Shown here in pieces: positions 1-6,092 of a DNA stretch of 10,612 nt. The notes beneath the pieces are model-generated. The model made no database searches, was not told where the DNA came from, and saw only the letters and a program-made list of their open reading frames with translations. Every line of letters starts with the position of its first letter. The first letter of the stretch is position 1. The stretch lies in NCBI GenBank assembly GCA_910585135.1, contig CAJUEB010000077.1, positions 1 to 10,612 on the forward strand, read 5' to 3'. The position numbers and the translations under genes were made by a program. This DNA is from an uncultured Eubacteriales bacterium. GTDB taxonomy: Bacteria > Bacillota > Clostridia > Peptostreptococcales > Anaerovoracaceae.

Positions 1-715
1 CATTTGCGTCAGCCGCAATATCCGCTTCCTTTTCATTAACGGGGAACAGAACCGCTCCTGCGGCTGAGGCGATAACGGTACATATGATAATAGCAAATCC
101 CGCGGAAATGCTGGAAAAGGCGGGTATGTAGTAAAGCGCAATACTTATGGTGATCGCGATAGCGGCAACAACCAGCACATGGAAATTATCGCGCGCCTTT
201 GGCACGACGACAGCGATAAACATTCCGTAAAGCGCAACTCCGAGCGCATTTGTAATGATCAGCGGCATAACGCTGCCTAAAATAGCACCGACAATCGTTC
301 CGCTGGTCCAGCCGATGATCGGGATGATAGCAAGCCCGGCGAAGTAGGTTCTGCTGATTTCACCCTTTTGCCCGATTGCAACGGCAAAGATTTCATCGGT
401 GATGGCAAAGCCGAGGATGATGCGCCAAAACCCCTTGAACTCAGTCGTTACCTTTTGGGAAAGAGAAATTCCCATGAGCGCATATCTGGAATTGATAACC
501 AGCTGCGCCAGAGCCATTTCCAGGTAAGTTCCCATATGTGCCAGCACGGTAACGCCTGCAAACTGGCCGGCCGAGGTCAGGTTCGTCAAAGAGATAAGCA
601 TGGCTTCAAACCATGTGCAGCCCGCTTCTACAGCCATGAGGCCAAAAGCGATAGATACCGAAAAATATCCTAAAGCGATCGGGATTCCGTCGGTGATTCC
701 TTTTCTGAAATTCAT
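1..715 (-). CDS. azlC: AzlC family branched-chain amino acid exporter subunit, 3' end cut by window edge
   Basis: The open frame reads leftwards from an ATG at 713-715 and is still open at the window edge, giving 238 complete codons. The protein begins MNFRKGITDGIPIALGYFSV and has the AzlC pattern: an N-terminal GxxxxxPIxLGY segment, a SAGQFAG motif near residues 49-55, and LVINSRYALMG near 72-82, followed by several hydrophobic membrane segments. AzlC is the large membrane subunit of the AzlCD exporter for branched-chain amino acids and their analogues. Family members are about 230-250 residues, so only the last few are missing. The small partner AzlD would be expected just left of the window. 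GAAAGGA lies about 9 bases before the ATG and supports the start. The 228-bp upstream gap shows no T-box or clear promoter. Family assignment is confident; substrate is inferred. Confidence 0.9.
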   Translation of the reverse strand, partial: MNFRKGITDGIPIALGYFSVSIAFGLMAVEAGCTWFEAMLISLTNLTSAGQFAGVTVLAHMGTYLEMALAQLVINSRYALMGISLSQKVTTEFKGFWRIILGFAITDEIFAVAIGQKGEISRTYFAGLAIIPIIGWTSGTIVGAILGSVMPLIITNALGVALYGMFIAVVVPKARDNFHVLVVAAIAITISIALYYIPAFSSISAGFAIIICTVIASAAGAVLFPVNEKEADIAADAN

Positions 716-943
716 ATCAGGTGTCCTTTCAAAATAACGTGTGTGCGCGGGAAGGAGATTTCTCGTAAGTTTTGGCAATGCACCAACGCATGAATTGAGC
801 GGTGTATCGTTGCAATGAGGATGCGCGAATACTTGCATACTTTAGCGCATTATCGGATGATTGCAGTGATGCGATAGCGGTACATCGCTGTCATGTGTTG
901 TGAGGCGATTGATGGAATGTGCTAACGCGCCATCCGCTGTTTT

Positions 944-2125
944 TTATCGCATCTTGCCAGCCGGTTCTTGCAACGCATCGATCGTCGGCTTTACATGATA
1001 AAACTTCTTCAATGTGTCATATTCCTGTATGGCTTTTTCCATTGCCGCTTTCTTTGCCGCCTCGTTGCGTTTTTCCGGCAGCACCGCCTTGATCATGATA
1101 TTTTTGGAGGTGTGTTCAAGGGAAGTGAATTCGATCATGTTCACATCATAACCGGCCGCTTCCAGCTTTAGTCCCCGTAGTCCGTCAGTGAGCAGTTCCG
1201 TAAATTTATCCTTGATAATGCCGTGCTTGAGCATAGGTTCGTTCACTTTATTTTCAATTTGGGAAAACAGCTCGTGCTGACAGCAAGGAACCGATAGTAT
1301 GACCTTGCTGTGCCACTTTGCCGCATTGATGAGGGCATAATCCGTCGCAGTATCGCAGGCGTGCAGGCTGACGACCATATCAGCACCATCGCTTTCAAAA
1401 TCGGCGATATCGCCCTCCAGGAATTTTAAATCCCGGTAACCCAGCTTGTCCGCGATTTGATTGCAAAAACGTATGACGTCTGCTTTCAGGTCCAGCCCGA
1501 TGATTTCTACATTGCGGTTTTTCATGATTTTAAGATAATGGTAAAGTGCAAAGGTCAGATAGCTTTTGCCACAGCCAAAATCGATGATGCGGAGCTTTCC
1601 GTCCTTGGGCAGCGCATCAAAGGAATCATCCGCAATTTCAAGGAATCTGTTGATTTGGCGGAACTTGGCGTAGTGTTTTTTCAATACCTTTCCCTCCGGG
1701 GACATGACGCCCAGTTCGATCAGAAAATCGCAGGGCTTCCCATCCGGGATGATATATTGTTTTTTTCTGTCGTGCGTAAGCGTATCAGCGTTCCGGCTTG
1801 CTGTCTTTCGCGTGATTTTCGGCTTATCGGGCTTGGCAGCTAAAACTTGGATATCCTCATCCTCGGTCAAAATATTGATCTGTTTAAAATCATTTTTGAT
1901 GATTTCATATGCAAAATCTGCTCCTGCATCATGCGGAATATTCAGATGCGTCACCTTTTTGTCGTAGTGATATTCCGCCTGGTACATAGATTCCCCTTTG
2001 ATGCTGACTGGGCGCAGAGTAATTTTTTTGTATTCCAGCGATTTTCTCCGTTTTCCAGAGAAAATGATCCGGATGAGCTTCCCCCCGTCCATGACAGCGG
2101 GTAATAGCTGCGTGAGTTTTTCCAT
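944..2125 (-). CDS. class I SAM-dependent methyltransferase, Methyltransf_32-like, substrate unknown
   Basis: This is a 393-residue protein. The Rossmann-type SAM-binding motif IIDFGCGKSYLTFALYHYL has D182, G184 and G186; GLDLK follows as the acidic end of strand 2. Further conserved blocks are VSLHACDTATDYAL (H255) and VPCCQHE (residues 279-285). The combination GCGKxYL, HACxxATD and PCCQHE matches the PF13679 group, which also includes eukaryotic METTL25/GSTCD-like proteins. The N-terminal 120 residues are a separate region of unknown role. A GTG at 2161 would add 12 residues, but the ATG at 2125 is preferred because AAAGGCGG lies at ribosome-binding distance and the extra residues look non-coding. 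The gene lies 84 bases after the amidase terminator and may have its own weak promoter (TAAGAT as -10). A nucleic-acid substrate is possible but not shown. Confidence 0.88.
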   Translation of the reverse strand: MEKLTQLLPAVMDGGKLIRIIFSGKRRKSLEYKKITLRPVSIKGESMYQAEYHYDKKVTHLNIPHDAGADFAYEIIKNDFKQINILTEDEDIQVLAAKPDKPKITRKTASRNADTLTHDRKKQYIIPDGKPCDFLIELGVMSPEGKVLKKHYAKFRQINRFLEIADDSFDALPKDGKLRIIDFGCGKSYLTFALYHYLKIMKNRNVEIIGLDLKADVIRFCNQIADKLGYRDLKFLEGDIADFESDGADMVVSLHACDTATDYALINAAKWHSKVILSVPCCQHELFSQIENKVNEPMLKHGIIKDKFTELLTDGLRGLKLEAAGYDVNMIEFTSLEHTSKNIMIKAVLPEKRNEAAKKAAMEKAIQEYDTLKKFYHVKPTIDALQEPAGKMR

Positions 2126-2199
2126 GACTGCCGCCTTTCTTATTCTTCTGTATCTTATCACATCTTGATCGAAATTTCATTGGTTTCGTGAAAAATCCC

Positions 2200-2225
2200 T
2201 GTGGAGCCATTAATATGGCTCCACA
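2200..2225 (-). terminator. hairpin terminator overlapping the amidase stop codon
   Basis: TGTGGAGCCAT at 2200-2210 and ATGGCTCCACA at 2215-2225 form a perfect 11-bp stem with a 4-base loop. On the minus strand the stem is followed by AGGGA and then TTTTT, so it fits an intrinsic terminator for the amidase gene, though the T-run starts five bases after the stem. The amidase TAA stop lies at the loop. On the plus strand no T-run follows, so one-way function is likelier. Confidence 0.6.
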
Positions 2226-2758
2226 AAAGGTATCCCGAAGTATTCTGTTAGCGACAGTACCAAATTTCTTGCGATCGTGTCAACGTTGTTTGCGATCCAC
2301 ATGGCATCCTCCAAATTGTCGTGATATGCCAGTTCGATCAGGTTGGCGGGGGCTTTGGTGCGGCGCAGCTCGGCTAATGTGGTGTTGGGCACGGTGCGGA
2401 CGATATTGGGATTCGGGTAAATGACTTTTAAATTTTCTTCAAAGATTTCGGCGGCGCGTCTGCCCTCTGCGCTTGTGGAGTAATAATAGATGTCTGGTCC
2501 TTGGAGCTGGCCGGCCAGGTTTTCCGGCGCTGCATTGGAGTGGAGAGCCAGGTGGAAATCGTAATTCCCCGCATTGGACAGAGCGATTGCCTGCGATAAT
2601 GTGTCATCGGGATTGTTTCTGGTAAATGTAATGCCCGATGCAAAAAGGTAAGGCTCCATCGCGTCGGCGATTAAATTCATGTAATATTCTTCACTGCCCA
2701 AGCCGTTGATATAAGGGTTATATTCTTGTACGGAAGGGCTTAAAAATAAACTAGGCAT
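2210..2758 (-). CDS. N-acetylmuramoyl-L-alanine amidase (Amidase_3-like), atypical zinc site
   Basis: This 182-residue protein resembles zinc amidases that cut the bond between muramic acid and L-alanine in peptidoglycan. Visible landmarks are SEEYYMNLIADAM (E24, matching the second metal ligand), ALHSNAAP (H73, matching the HSNA metal ligand) and LIELAYHDN (E141, matching the catalytic glutamate). The usual N-terminal DPGHGG motif with the first zinc histidine is absent; its place is taken by FLSPSVQEYNPYINGLGS. I know this LSPS-Q-x-N pattern from other Firmicutes amidase-like proteins, so it is probably a natural subfamily and not damage. There is no signal peptide, so export, if any, is by another route or follows lysis. 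The start is firm: AAAGGAG sits 8 bases before the ATG. It lies upstream of the methyltransferase on the same strand, separated by a hairpin. Confidence 0.82.
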   Translation of the reverse strand: MPSLFLSPSVQEYNPYINGLGSEEYYMNLIADAMEPYLFASGITFTRNNPDDTLSQAIALSNAGNYDFHLALHSNAAPENLAGQLQGPDIYYYSTSAEGRRAAEIFEENLKVIYPNPNIVRTVPNTTLAELRRTKAPANLIELAYHDNLEDAMWIANNVDTIARNLVLSLTEYFGIPFVEPY

Positions 2759-2803
2759 ATTGATTCTCCTTTTATTTTATGAAAGTGCTGTCTGATTCTG
2801 TTT

Positions 2804-2833
2804 ATCATATGTTTTCCTAATCTTTTTTGACAC
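2804..2833 (-). promoter_or_regulatory. candidate promoter of the amidase gene
   Basis: On the minus strand, TATGAT at 2809-2804 can serve as a -10 box and GTGTCA at 2833-2828 as a poor -35 box (4 of 6 matches) with 18 bp between them. Transcription would start about 40 bases before the amidase ATG. The -10 is good and the -35 weak, so this is tentative. Confidence 0.3.
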
Positions 2834-2905
2834 AGGCGGGTGTTGATTTGAGGGAAATCATTTTTGGTCTGGATTTTGGTTTAGATGTGACATTTTGGTG
2901 CTGGC

Positions 2906-3033
2906 TTTTTTAATTTGTGCGGGATGTTTTGACGTGGATTTTTTTGGTCTGTGCGAGATGTTTTTGTGCAGGTTTTTTGACCTGTGTGAGATGCTTTAAC
3001 GTTTTTTTGTCAGCGCGGGCGGTTATTTGATTG
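2906..3033. repeat. degenerate ~33-bp tandem repeat in G/T-rich DNA
   Basis: Each unit begins with a run of 6-7 T (starting at 2906, 2939, 2973 and 3002). The first three continue to an 11-bp core, TGTGCGGGATG at 2916, TGTGCGAGATG at 2950 and TGTGTGAGATG at 2983, spaced 34 and 33 bp. The fourth unit is strongly diverged. A looser relative with GATTTTGG and GATGTGAC lies just upstream (2860-2904). By hand count, 2881-3000 has 35 G, 12 C, 56 T and 17 A. No open frame runs through it. Function is unknown. Confidence 0.6.
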
Positions 3034-3063
3034 GATTTGTTTTGTTGAAAATATTTTTACTGG

Positions 3064-3335
3064 AAATGTAAAGTTTTTTAAAAAATGCGGAGTTAATGCA
3101 CACTAACTCGGCGCGCCGGAACGGGAAAATGCATAAATATCTACTATAATGCATAGAAATACGGCTATTTTTGTTGCCAGAGGTGAAAACGATGAAAAAA
3201 TTAGAATTTATATATAAAAATTGATGCTAAAAATATCTATTTATGGATATTTTAATAAATTTAGTTGTTCTAACGGGCAGTATGCGAAGAGGTTAGTGTG
3301 CATTAACTAAAGCAAACGTTCAAAAGTTTACATTT
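3064..3335. repeat. 272-bp inverted-repeat structure with operator-like palindromes
   Basis: AGTTAATGCACACTAAC at 3091-3107 is repeated exactly in inverted orientation at 3292-3308. Further out and at the same distance on each side, AAATGTAAAGTTTT (3064-3077) pairs with its inverted copy at 3322-3335 with one mismatch; the 13 bp between the blocks are not conserved. The 16-bp core GTTAATGCACACTAAC is itself nearly palindromic, like operators of TetR-type repressors. A perfect palindrome CGGCGCGCCG (3109-3118) abuts the left arm. The structure could be a small mobile element (MITE-like), a relic, or a pair of operators around a promoter. No target-site duplication was found. Confidence 0.6.
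3145..3310 (+). other. possible transcription unit with two overlapping tiny open frames
   Basis: Inside the inverted repeat, TATAAT at 3145-3150 could be a -10 box, without a convincing -35. GAGGTG at 3180-3185 precedes an ATG at 3192 by six bases and opens a 10-codon frame, MKKLEFIYKN, ending at 3224. Its TGA overlaps by one base the ATG of a second frame, 3224-3310, of 28 codons (MLKISIYGYFNKFSCSNGQY and eight more residues) that ends within the right repeat arm. An AT-rich hairpin (AAAATATC 3230-3237, GATATTTT 3246-3253) lies in the second frame. The ribosome binding site and TGATG coupling are suggestive, but frames this short occur by chance in AT-rich DNA. Confidence 0.2.
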
Positions 3336-3339
3336 TCGT

Positions 3340-3803
3340 GCGAAGTTTTGCTTAAAAGGCAATGTATATTGTATGAATAAAAAGAAACGCTCAAATCACT
3401 TAAATGATATGGATCGTGCGAGCTGCGTAGTTTTCATAAAATTGTCCCGCTTCGCTCATTTGGCTTGACTTCTCATTTCATCCATTCCGTCCGATTTGTC
3501 TGGCTGTTTGAATCGAACGTCTTTGACTAATTCGATCCATTCGCTCGTTTAAACCATATATCCTGCTTGAATTGCTTGATCCACCTCAGTTATATGCCTT
3601 GTTCGCTTGTCCGCCTGCTTTACCGATTTGCTCCAAACAATTACAATCGCTTCGCTGATCTTGCTGAATCCGTTCTGCCTGGCTTATCGTATTCGCCTCG
3701 CTCGATCTAAATTACCGAACTCACTCCGTTCCCTTATCTCTTCCGACTCATTTTGCCAAAACAACCAAAACTGCTCGCTCACTTGTCTACTCATTCCGTC
3801 AAT
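3340..3803. other. gene-free C/T-rich intergenic stretch
   Basis: No convincing gene was found here. The plus strand is pyrimidine-rich: by hand count 3601-3720 has 37 C, 40 T, 21 G and 22 A. Short phrases recur, such as CATTCCGTC (3482 and 3792 areas), GCTTCGCT (3459 and 3649 areas) and ATTCGCTCG. A 74-codon frame at 3607-3831 has no ribosome binding site and reads like translated low-complexity DNA. G exceeds C to the left of the inverted repeat and C exceeds G here. The role is unknown: it may be degenerate repeat DNA, a decayed gene or a non-coding transcript. Confidence 0.5.
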
Positions 3804-3832
3804 TTGCTATTTTTGTCTTAGTTTTATATAAT
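3804..3832 (+). promoter_or_regulatory. candidate sigma-A promoter for the two-component operon
   Basis: TTGCTA at 3804-3809 (4 of 6 matches to the -35 consensus) is followed after 17 bp by a perfect TATAAT at 3827-3832. Transcription would start near 3839, leaving a leader of about 140 bases before the response regulator start, and the 14-bp repeats would lie in the transcribed leader. No TGTAAG array like the one before the ABC genes is visible here. Confidence 0.5.
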
Positions 3833-3858
3833 TTAATGCAAAGAATCAGCATACAAAA

Positions 3859-3942
3859 AGAACCTTTGTGAAAGAACTTTCGCGAAGGGATCTTCACGAA
3901 ATAGCTTTCGCAAAAGATTCTGCATGAAAGCTATTTCACTGT
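3859..3942. repeat. 14-bp tandem repeats plus 12-bp inverted repeat in the regulator leader
   Basis: Five consecutive 14-bp units run from 3859 to 3928 with approximate consensus AGAACTTTCGCGAA (units begin at 3859, 3873, 3887, 3901 and 3915); a sixth at 3929-3942 keeps only part of it. Superimposed is a perfect inverted repeat, GAAATAGCTTTC at 3898-3909 and GAAAGCTATTTC at 3926-3937, which could form a hairpin with a 16-base loop in RNA. No T-run follows, so it is not an ordinary terminator. It may be a protein-binding array or a structured leader. Confidence 0.65.
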
Positions 3943-3982
3943 TCTCTATGCCAGGGCAAGACGAAAGGATTGGGTGATTGAT

Positions 3983-4729
3983 ATGAGCAAAGAAATTTTA
4001 CTGGTAGAAGACGAAAAGAGCCTGAACCGTGCGGTGAGCGTGAAGCTGGCAAAGGAAGGCTATCAGGTGCATTCAGCGGAGACTATCAAGCAGGCGCGGG
4101 CGCTTTACCAGAACGGAAACGTACAGATGATCATATGCGATATTGGGCTTCCCGATGGCAGCGGACTGGATTTTTGCACGGAGATCCGGGATGCGGAGCG
4201 GGGAAACGACACAAGGAAAAGCACCGTGTTTCTCTTTCTTACAGCGATGGATACGGAGATGGATATCATCAATGGGTATGAAGCGGGTGGGGACGATTAT
4301 GTGACGAAGCCTTTTTCATTGGCGGTATTACTGTCAAAAGTGAATGCGATCATGGAACGGTATGGCAGCGGAGCGCAGGACGATGCGGCGGGGGAAAAGG
4401 CAGCGCATTGGCATATCATACGGTCTGGGGATATCGTCATGGATCTTCACGAAAACAGGGCGCGCAAAGGCGGGGAATACCTCAATCTGACTGCCAACGA
4501 ACAGAGGCTTCTGCTGTATTTTATGGAAAATCCGATGAAGGTTCTCTCGAAGAACCAGATTCTGGAAGCTGTGTGGGATGTGGACGGCAGTTTTGTCGAT
4601 GATAATACGGTAGCGGTGAATATCAGACGGCTGCGCGAGAAGATCGAGGATGATCCATCTGTGCCATCCATTATCAAAAATATACGCGGACTGGGATACA
4701 TATGGGAAAGGGAATGTGAGAAGCAGTGA
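3983..4729 (+). CDS. OmpR/PhoB-family response regulator
   Basis: This is a 248-residue DNA-binding regulator. The N-terminal receiver domain (about 1-120) has the acidic pair E9-D10, the phosphoacceptor D53 in CDIGLPDGSG, T87 in FLTAMD, and K109 in VTKPF. The C-terminal winged-helix domain (about 145-246) shows LNLTANEQRLLLYF, the recognition region VAVNIRRLREKIEDD and the closing IRGLGYIWE. A GTG at 3974 would add three residues; the ATG at 3983 is preferred because GGGTGAT pairs with the anti-Shine-Dalgarno sequence at better spacing. Its stop overlaps the kinase start by four bases (GTGA), so the two are translationally coupled. It is the natural candidate to bind the TGTAAG array before the ABC genes. 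Confidence 0.95.
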   Translation: MSKEILLVEDEKSLNRAVSVKLAKEGYQVHSAETIKQARALYQNGNVQMIICDIGLPDGSGLDFCTEIRDAERGNDTRKSTVFLFLTAMDTEMDIINGYEAGGDDYVTKPFSLAVLLSKVNAIMERYGSGAQDDAAGEKAAHWHIIRSGDIVMDLHENRARKGGEYLNLTANEQRLLLYFMENPMKVLSKNQILEAVWDVDGSFVDDNTVAVNIRRLREKIEDDPSVPSIIKNIRGLGYIWERECEKQ

Positions 4730-5940
4730 AGAAAAAACAGATGATCATGATTGCCGCAATTACGATTGTTGTTATAACTGCGCTGGGCGTATGCGGCGGC
4801 ATGGCGATTTGCCAGGCGGAGCAGCAGGAAATAAAGCGCGTGCAAAATCTCGCCGGAGTGGTTGTTTCGGCGTATCCTGAAACCGAGGAGGCGTTTATCA
4901 GTGCCGTGATGGATCAGGATTTTACAGACCAGGAAGCAGGCGGGCAGGTCATGTCCCGTTATGGCTATGATGAAAATATGCTGATCAGCAGCAATTACCG
5001 CAAGACGCTGTATCTATATATCGCAGCGATGGCATTGCTCGCGTTTGTATTGCTTGTGTTTGAATACCTTGTGTTTTCTTATGCCAAGAAAAGCCGCAAA
5101 GCGCAGGAGGCGGCGGTTCTTTCGATACTGGATGATTGTCTTTCGGAGAATTATGGGTTTCTCGATGATGAAGACCGTCTTCAAAAGCTGGAAAATCCAC
5201 ACTTTGCAGATTCCCTGGTCAAGTTGGCACATAGTCTGAATTTGAAAACCGAGAGGCTAAACGAGGAACGTGACAACACGAAATCGATGGTAACGGATAT
5301 TTCGCATCAACTGAAAACGCCGATCAGCGCGATGCGGGCATGCTTTGATATGTACTTGGAGGCGGATCGTGACGATGAGAAAAATGAGTTTTTAAACAGG
5401 AGCATGATTCAGATGGATAAGCTCGCACAATTGGCTGATTCGCTCATCAACATATCGCGGCTTGAAAACAAGATGATCGAGTTGAAGCGCAGCGATGTTT
5501 CACTGGTTGACCTTTTAACAGGAGCAGTCAATACAGAATATCATAAGGCGGCAGCCCGGCAGATCGAGCTAGCAGTCGATGAATTTGAAGATATCAGGCT
5601 TTGCCTGGATCGGAAATGGACGATAGAAGCGATTGCCAATATCATTGATAATGGAATCAAGTATAGCCCTGAGGGAAGCGATATCAATATCAGGGTGAAT
5701 AAGATGTTCAGTTTTGTCAGGATTGAGATTGAAGACCAGGGAATCGGCATTCCGAAGGAAGAGCGGAATAAAATTTTTGCCAGGTTCTTTCGCGGCGGCA
5801 GTGAGGCGGTGCAGTCGGAGGAAGGATCTGGCGTGGGACTGTCTCTGTCCAGAAAGATCATAGAGGATCAGGGCGGCACAGTGTCGGTTCGTGCGAGGCA
5901 GGGAGGCGGCAGCATCTTTATCGTGCAAATACCGCTGTAA
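4726..5940 (+). CDS. sensor histidine kinase of the two-component system
   Basis: This is a 404-residue membrane kinase starting at GTG, overlapping the regulator stop. Segment 7-29 is the first membrane helix, about 30-94 a small extracytoplasmic loop, and about 95-117 the second helix. No clear HAMP domain is seen; about 70 charged, probably helical residues lead to the HisKA domain, with the phosphorylated H194 in DISHQLKTPI. The ATPase domain has the N box (AIANIIDNGIKYS, N305 and N309), G1 (DQGIGI, 337-342), an F box (IFARFFRG) and G2 (GSGVGLSLS, 367-375). The intact loop of about 65 residues differs from BceS-type kinases, which almost lack one, so direct ligand sensing is possible. An ATG at 4741 is an alternative start but would shorten the basic N terminus. 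Confidence 0.93.
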   Translation: MKKKQMIMIAAITIVVITALGVCGGMAICQAEQQEIKRVQNLAGVVVSAYPETEEAFISAVMDQDFTDQEAGGQVMSRYGYDENMLISSNYRKTLYLYIAAMALLAFVLLVFEYLVFSYAKKSRKAQEAAVLSILDDCLSENYGFLDDEDRLQKLENPHFADSLVKLAHSLNLKTERLNEERDNTKSMVTDISHQLKTPISAMRACFDMYLEADRDDEKNEFLNRSMIQMDKLAQLADSLINISRLENKMIELKRSDVSLVDLLTGAVNTEYHKAAARQIELAVDEFEDIRLCLDRKWTIEAIANIIDNGIKYSPEGSDINIRVNKMFSFVRIEIEDQGIGIPKEERNKIFARFFRGGSEAVQSEEGSGVGLSLSRKIIEDQGGTVSVRARQGGGSIFIVQIPL

Positions 5941-5944
5941 ACCC

Positions 5945-6005
5945 AGCGGCATCTGGCGCGTTGACATCGCCGCTTACTTTGCCGCGCTCATCCGCGCCTA
6001 TTTTT
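5945..6005 (+). terminator. possible weak terminator or attenuator after the kinase gene
   Basis: Two stems that cannot form together follow the kinase stop: AGCGGC (5945-5950) with GCCGCT (5969-5974), and GGCGCG (5955-5960) with CGCGCC (5993-5998). The second is followed at once by TATTTTT. This could end most transcripts before the ABC genes or act as an attenuator. The 32-base loop of the second stem makes it a poor classical terminator. Confidence 0.3.
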
Positions 6006-6060
6006 GTAAGGCAAATGTAAGCTTCCCTGTAAGCCATTTGTAAGACTTGCATATTATAAT
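6005..6060 (+). promoter_or_regulatory. response-regulator binding array and promoter of the ABC transporter operon
   Basis: Four exact copies of TGTAAG begin at 6005, 6016, 6028 and 6039, spaced 11, 12 and 11 bp: two pairs of half-sites on one face of the helix, as expected for two dimers of an OmpR/PhoB-type regulator. A perfect -10 box TATAAT lies at 6055-6060, while the -35 region has no recognisable box and is overlapped by the repeats, typical of an activator-dependent promoter. Transcription would start near 6067, about 26 bases before the ATPase ATG. That the adjacent regulator binds here is inferred from position and spacing. Confidence 0.8.
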
Positions 6061-6092
6061 TTCCATTGTAAAACAAAAGGAGGTTTGATCGT

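Noticed and set aside
368..673. 101-codon plus-strand frame opposite the AzlC gene
   Set aside because: It is a shadow of a gene whose protein clearly matches AzlC; its own translation has no recognisable pattern.
716..943. Possible T-box or other riboswitch upstream of the AzlC gene
   Set aside because: No T-box core sequence and no terminator/antiterminator pair could be seen; only a short 4-bp stem with AGCG and CGCT.
3050..3340. Replication terminus dif site, suggested by the change in GC skew
   Set aside because: No sequence like the Firmicutes dif consensus was found, and flanking genes diverge from the point where a terminus would favour convergence.
3607..3831. 74-codon plus-strand frame in the C/T-rich stretch, with hydrophobic residues
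   Set aside because: No ribosome binding site, it runs into the TATAAT of the regulator promoter, and its hydrophobic look follows from pyrimidine-rich composition.
3859..3942. CRISPR array
   Set aside because: Units of 14 bp without spacers are tandem repeats; there is no repeat-spacer alternation and no cas gene.
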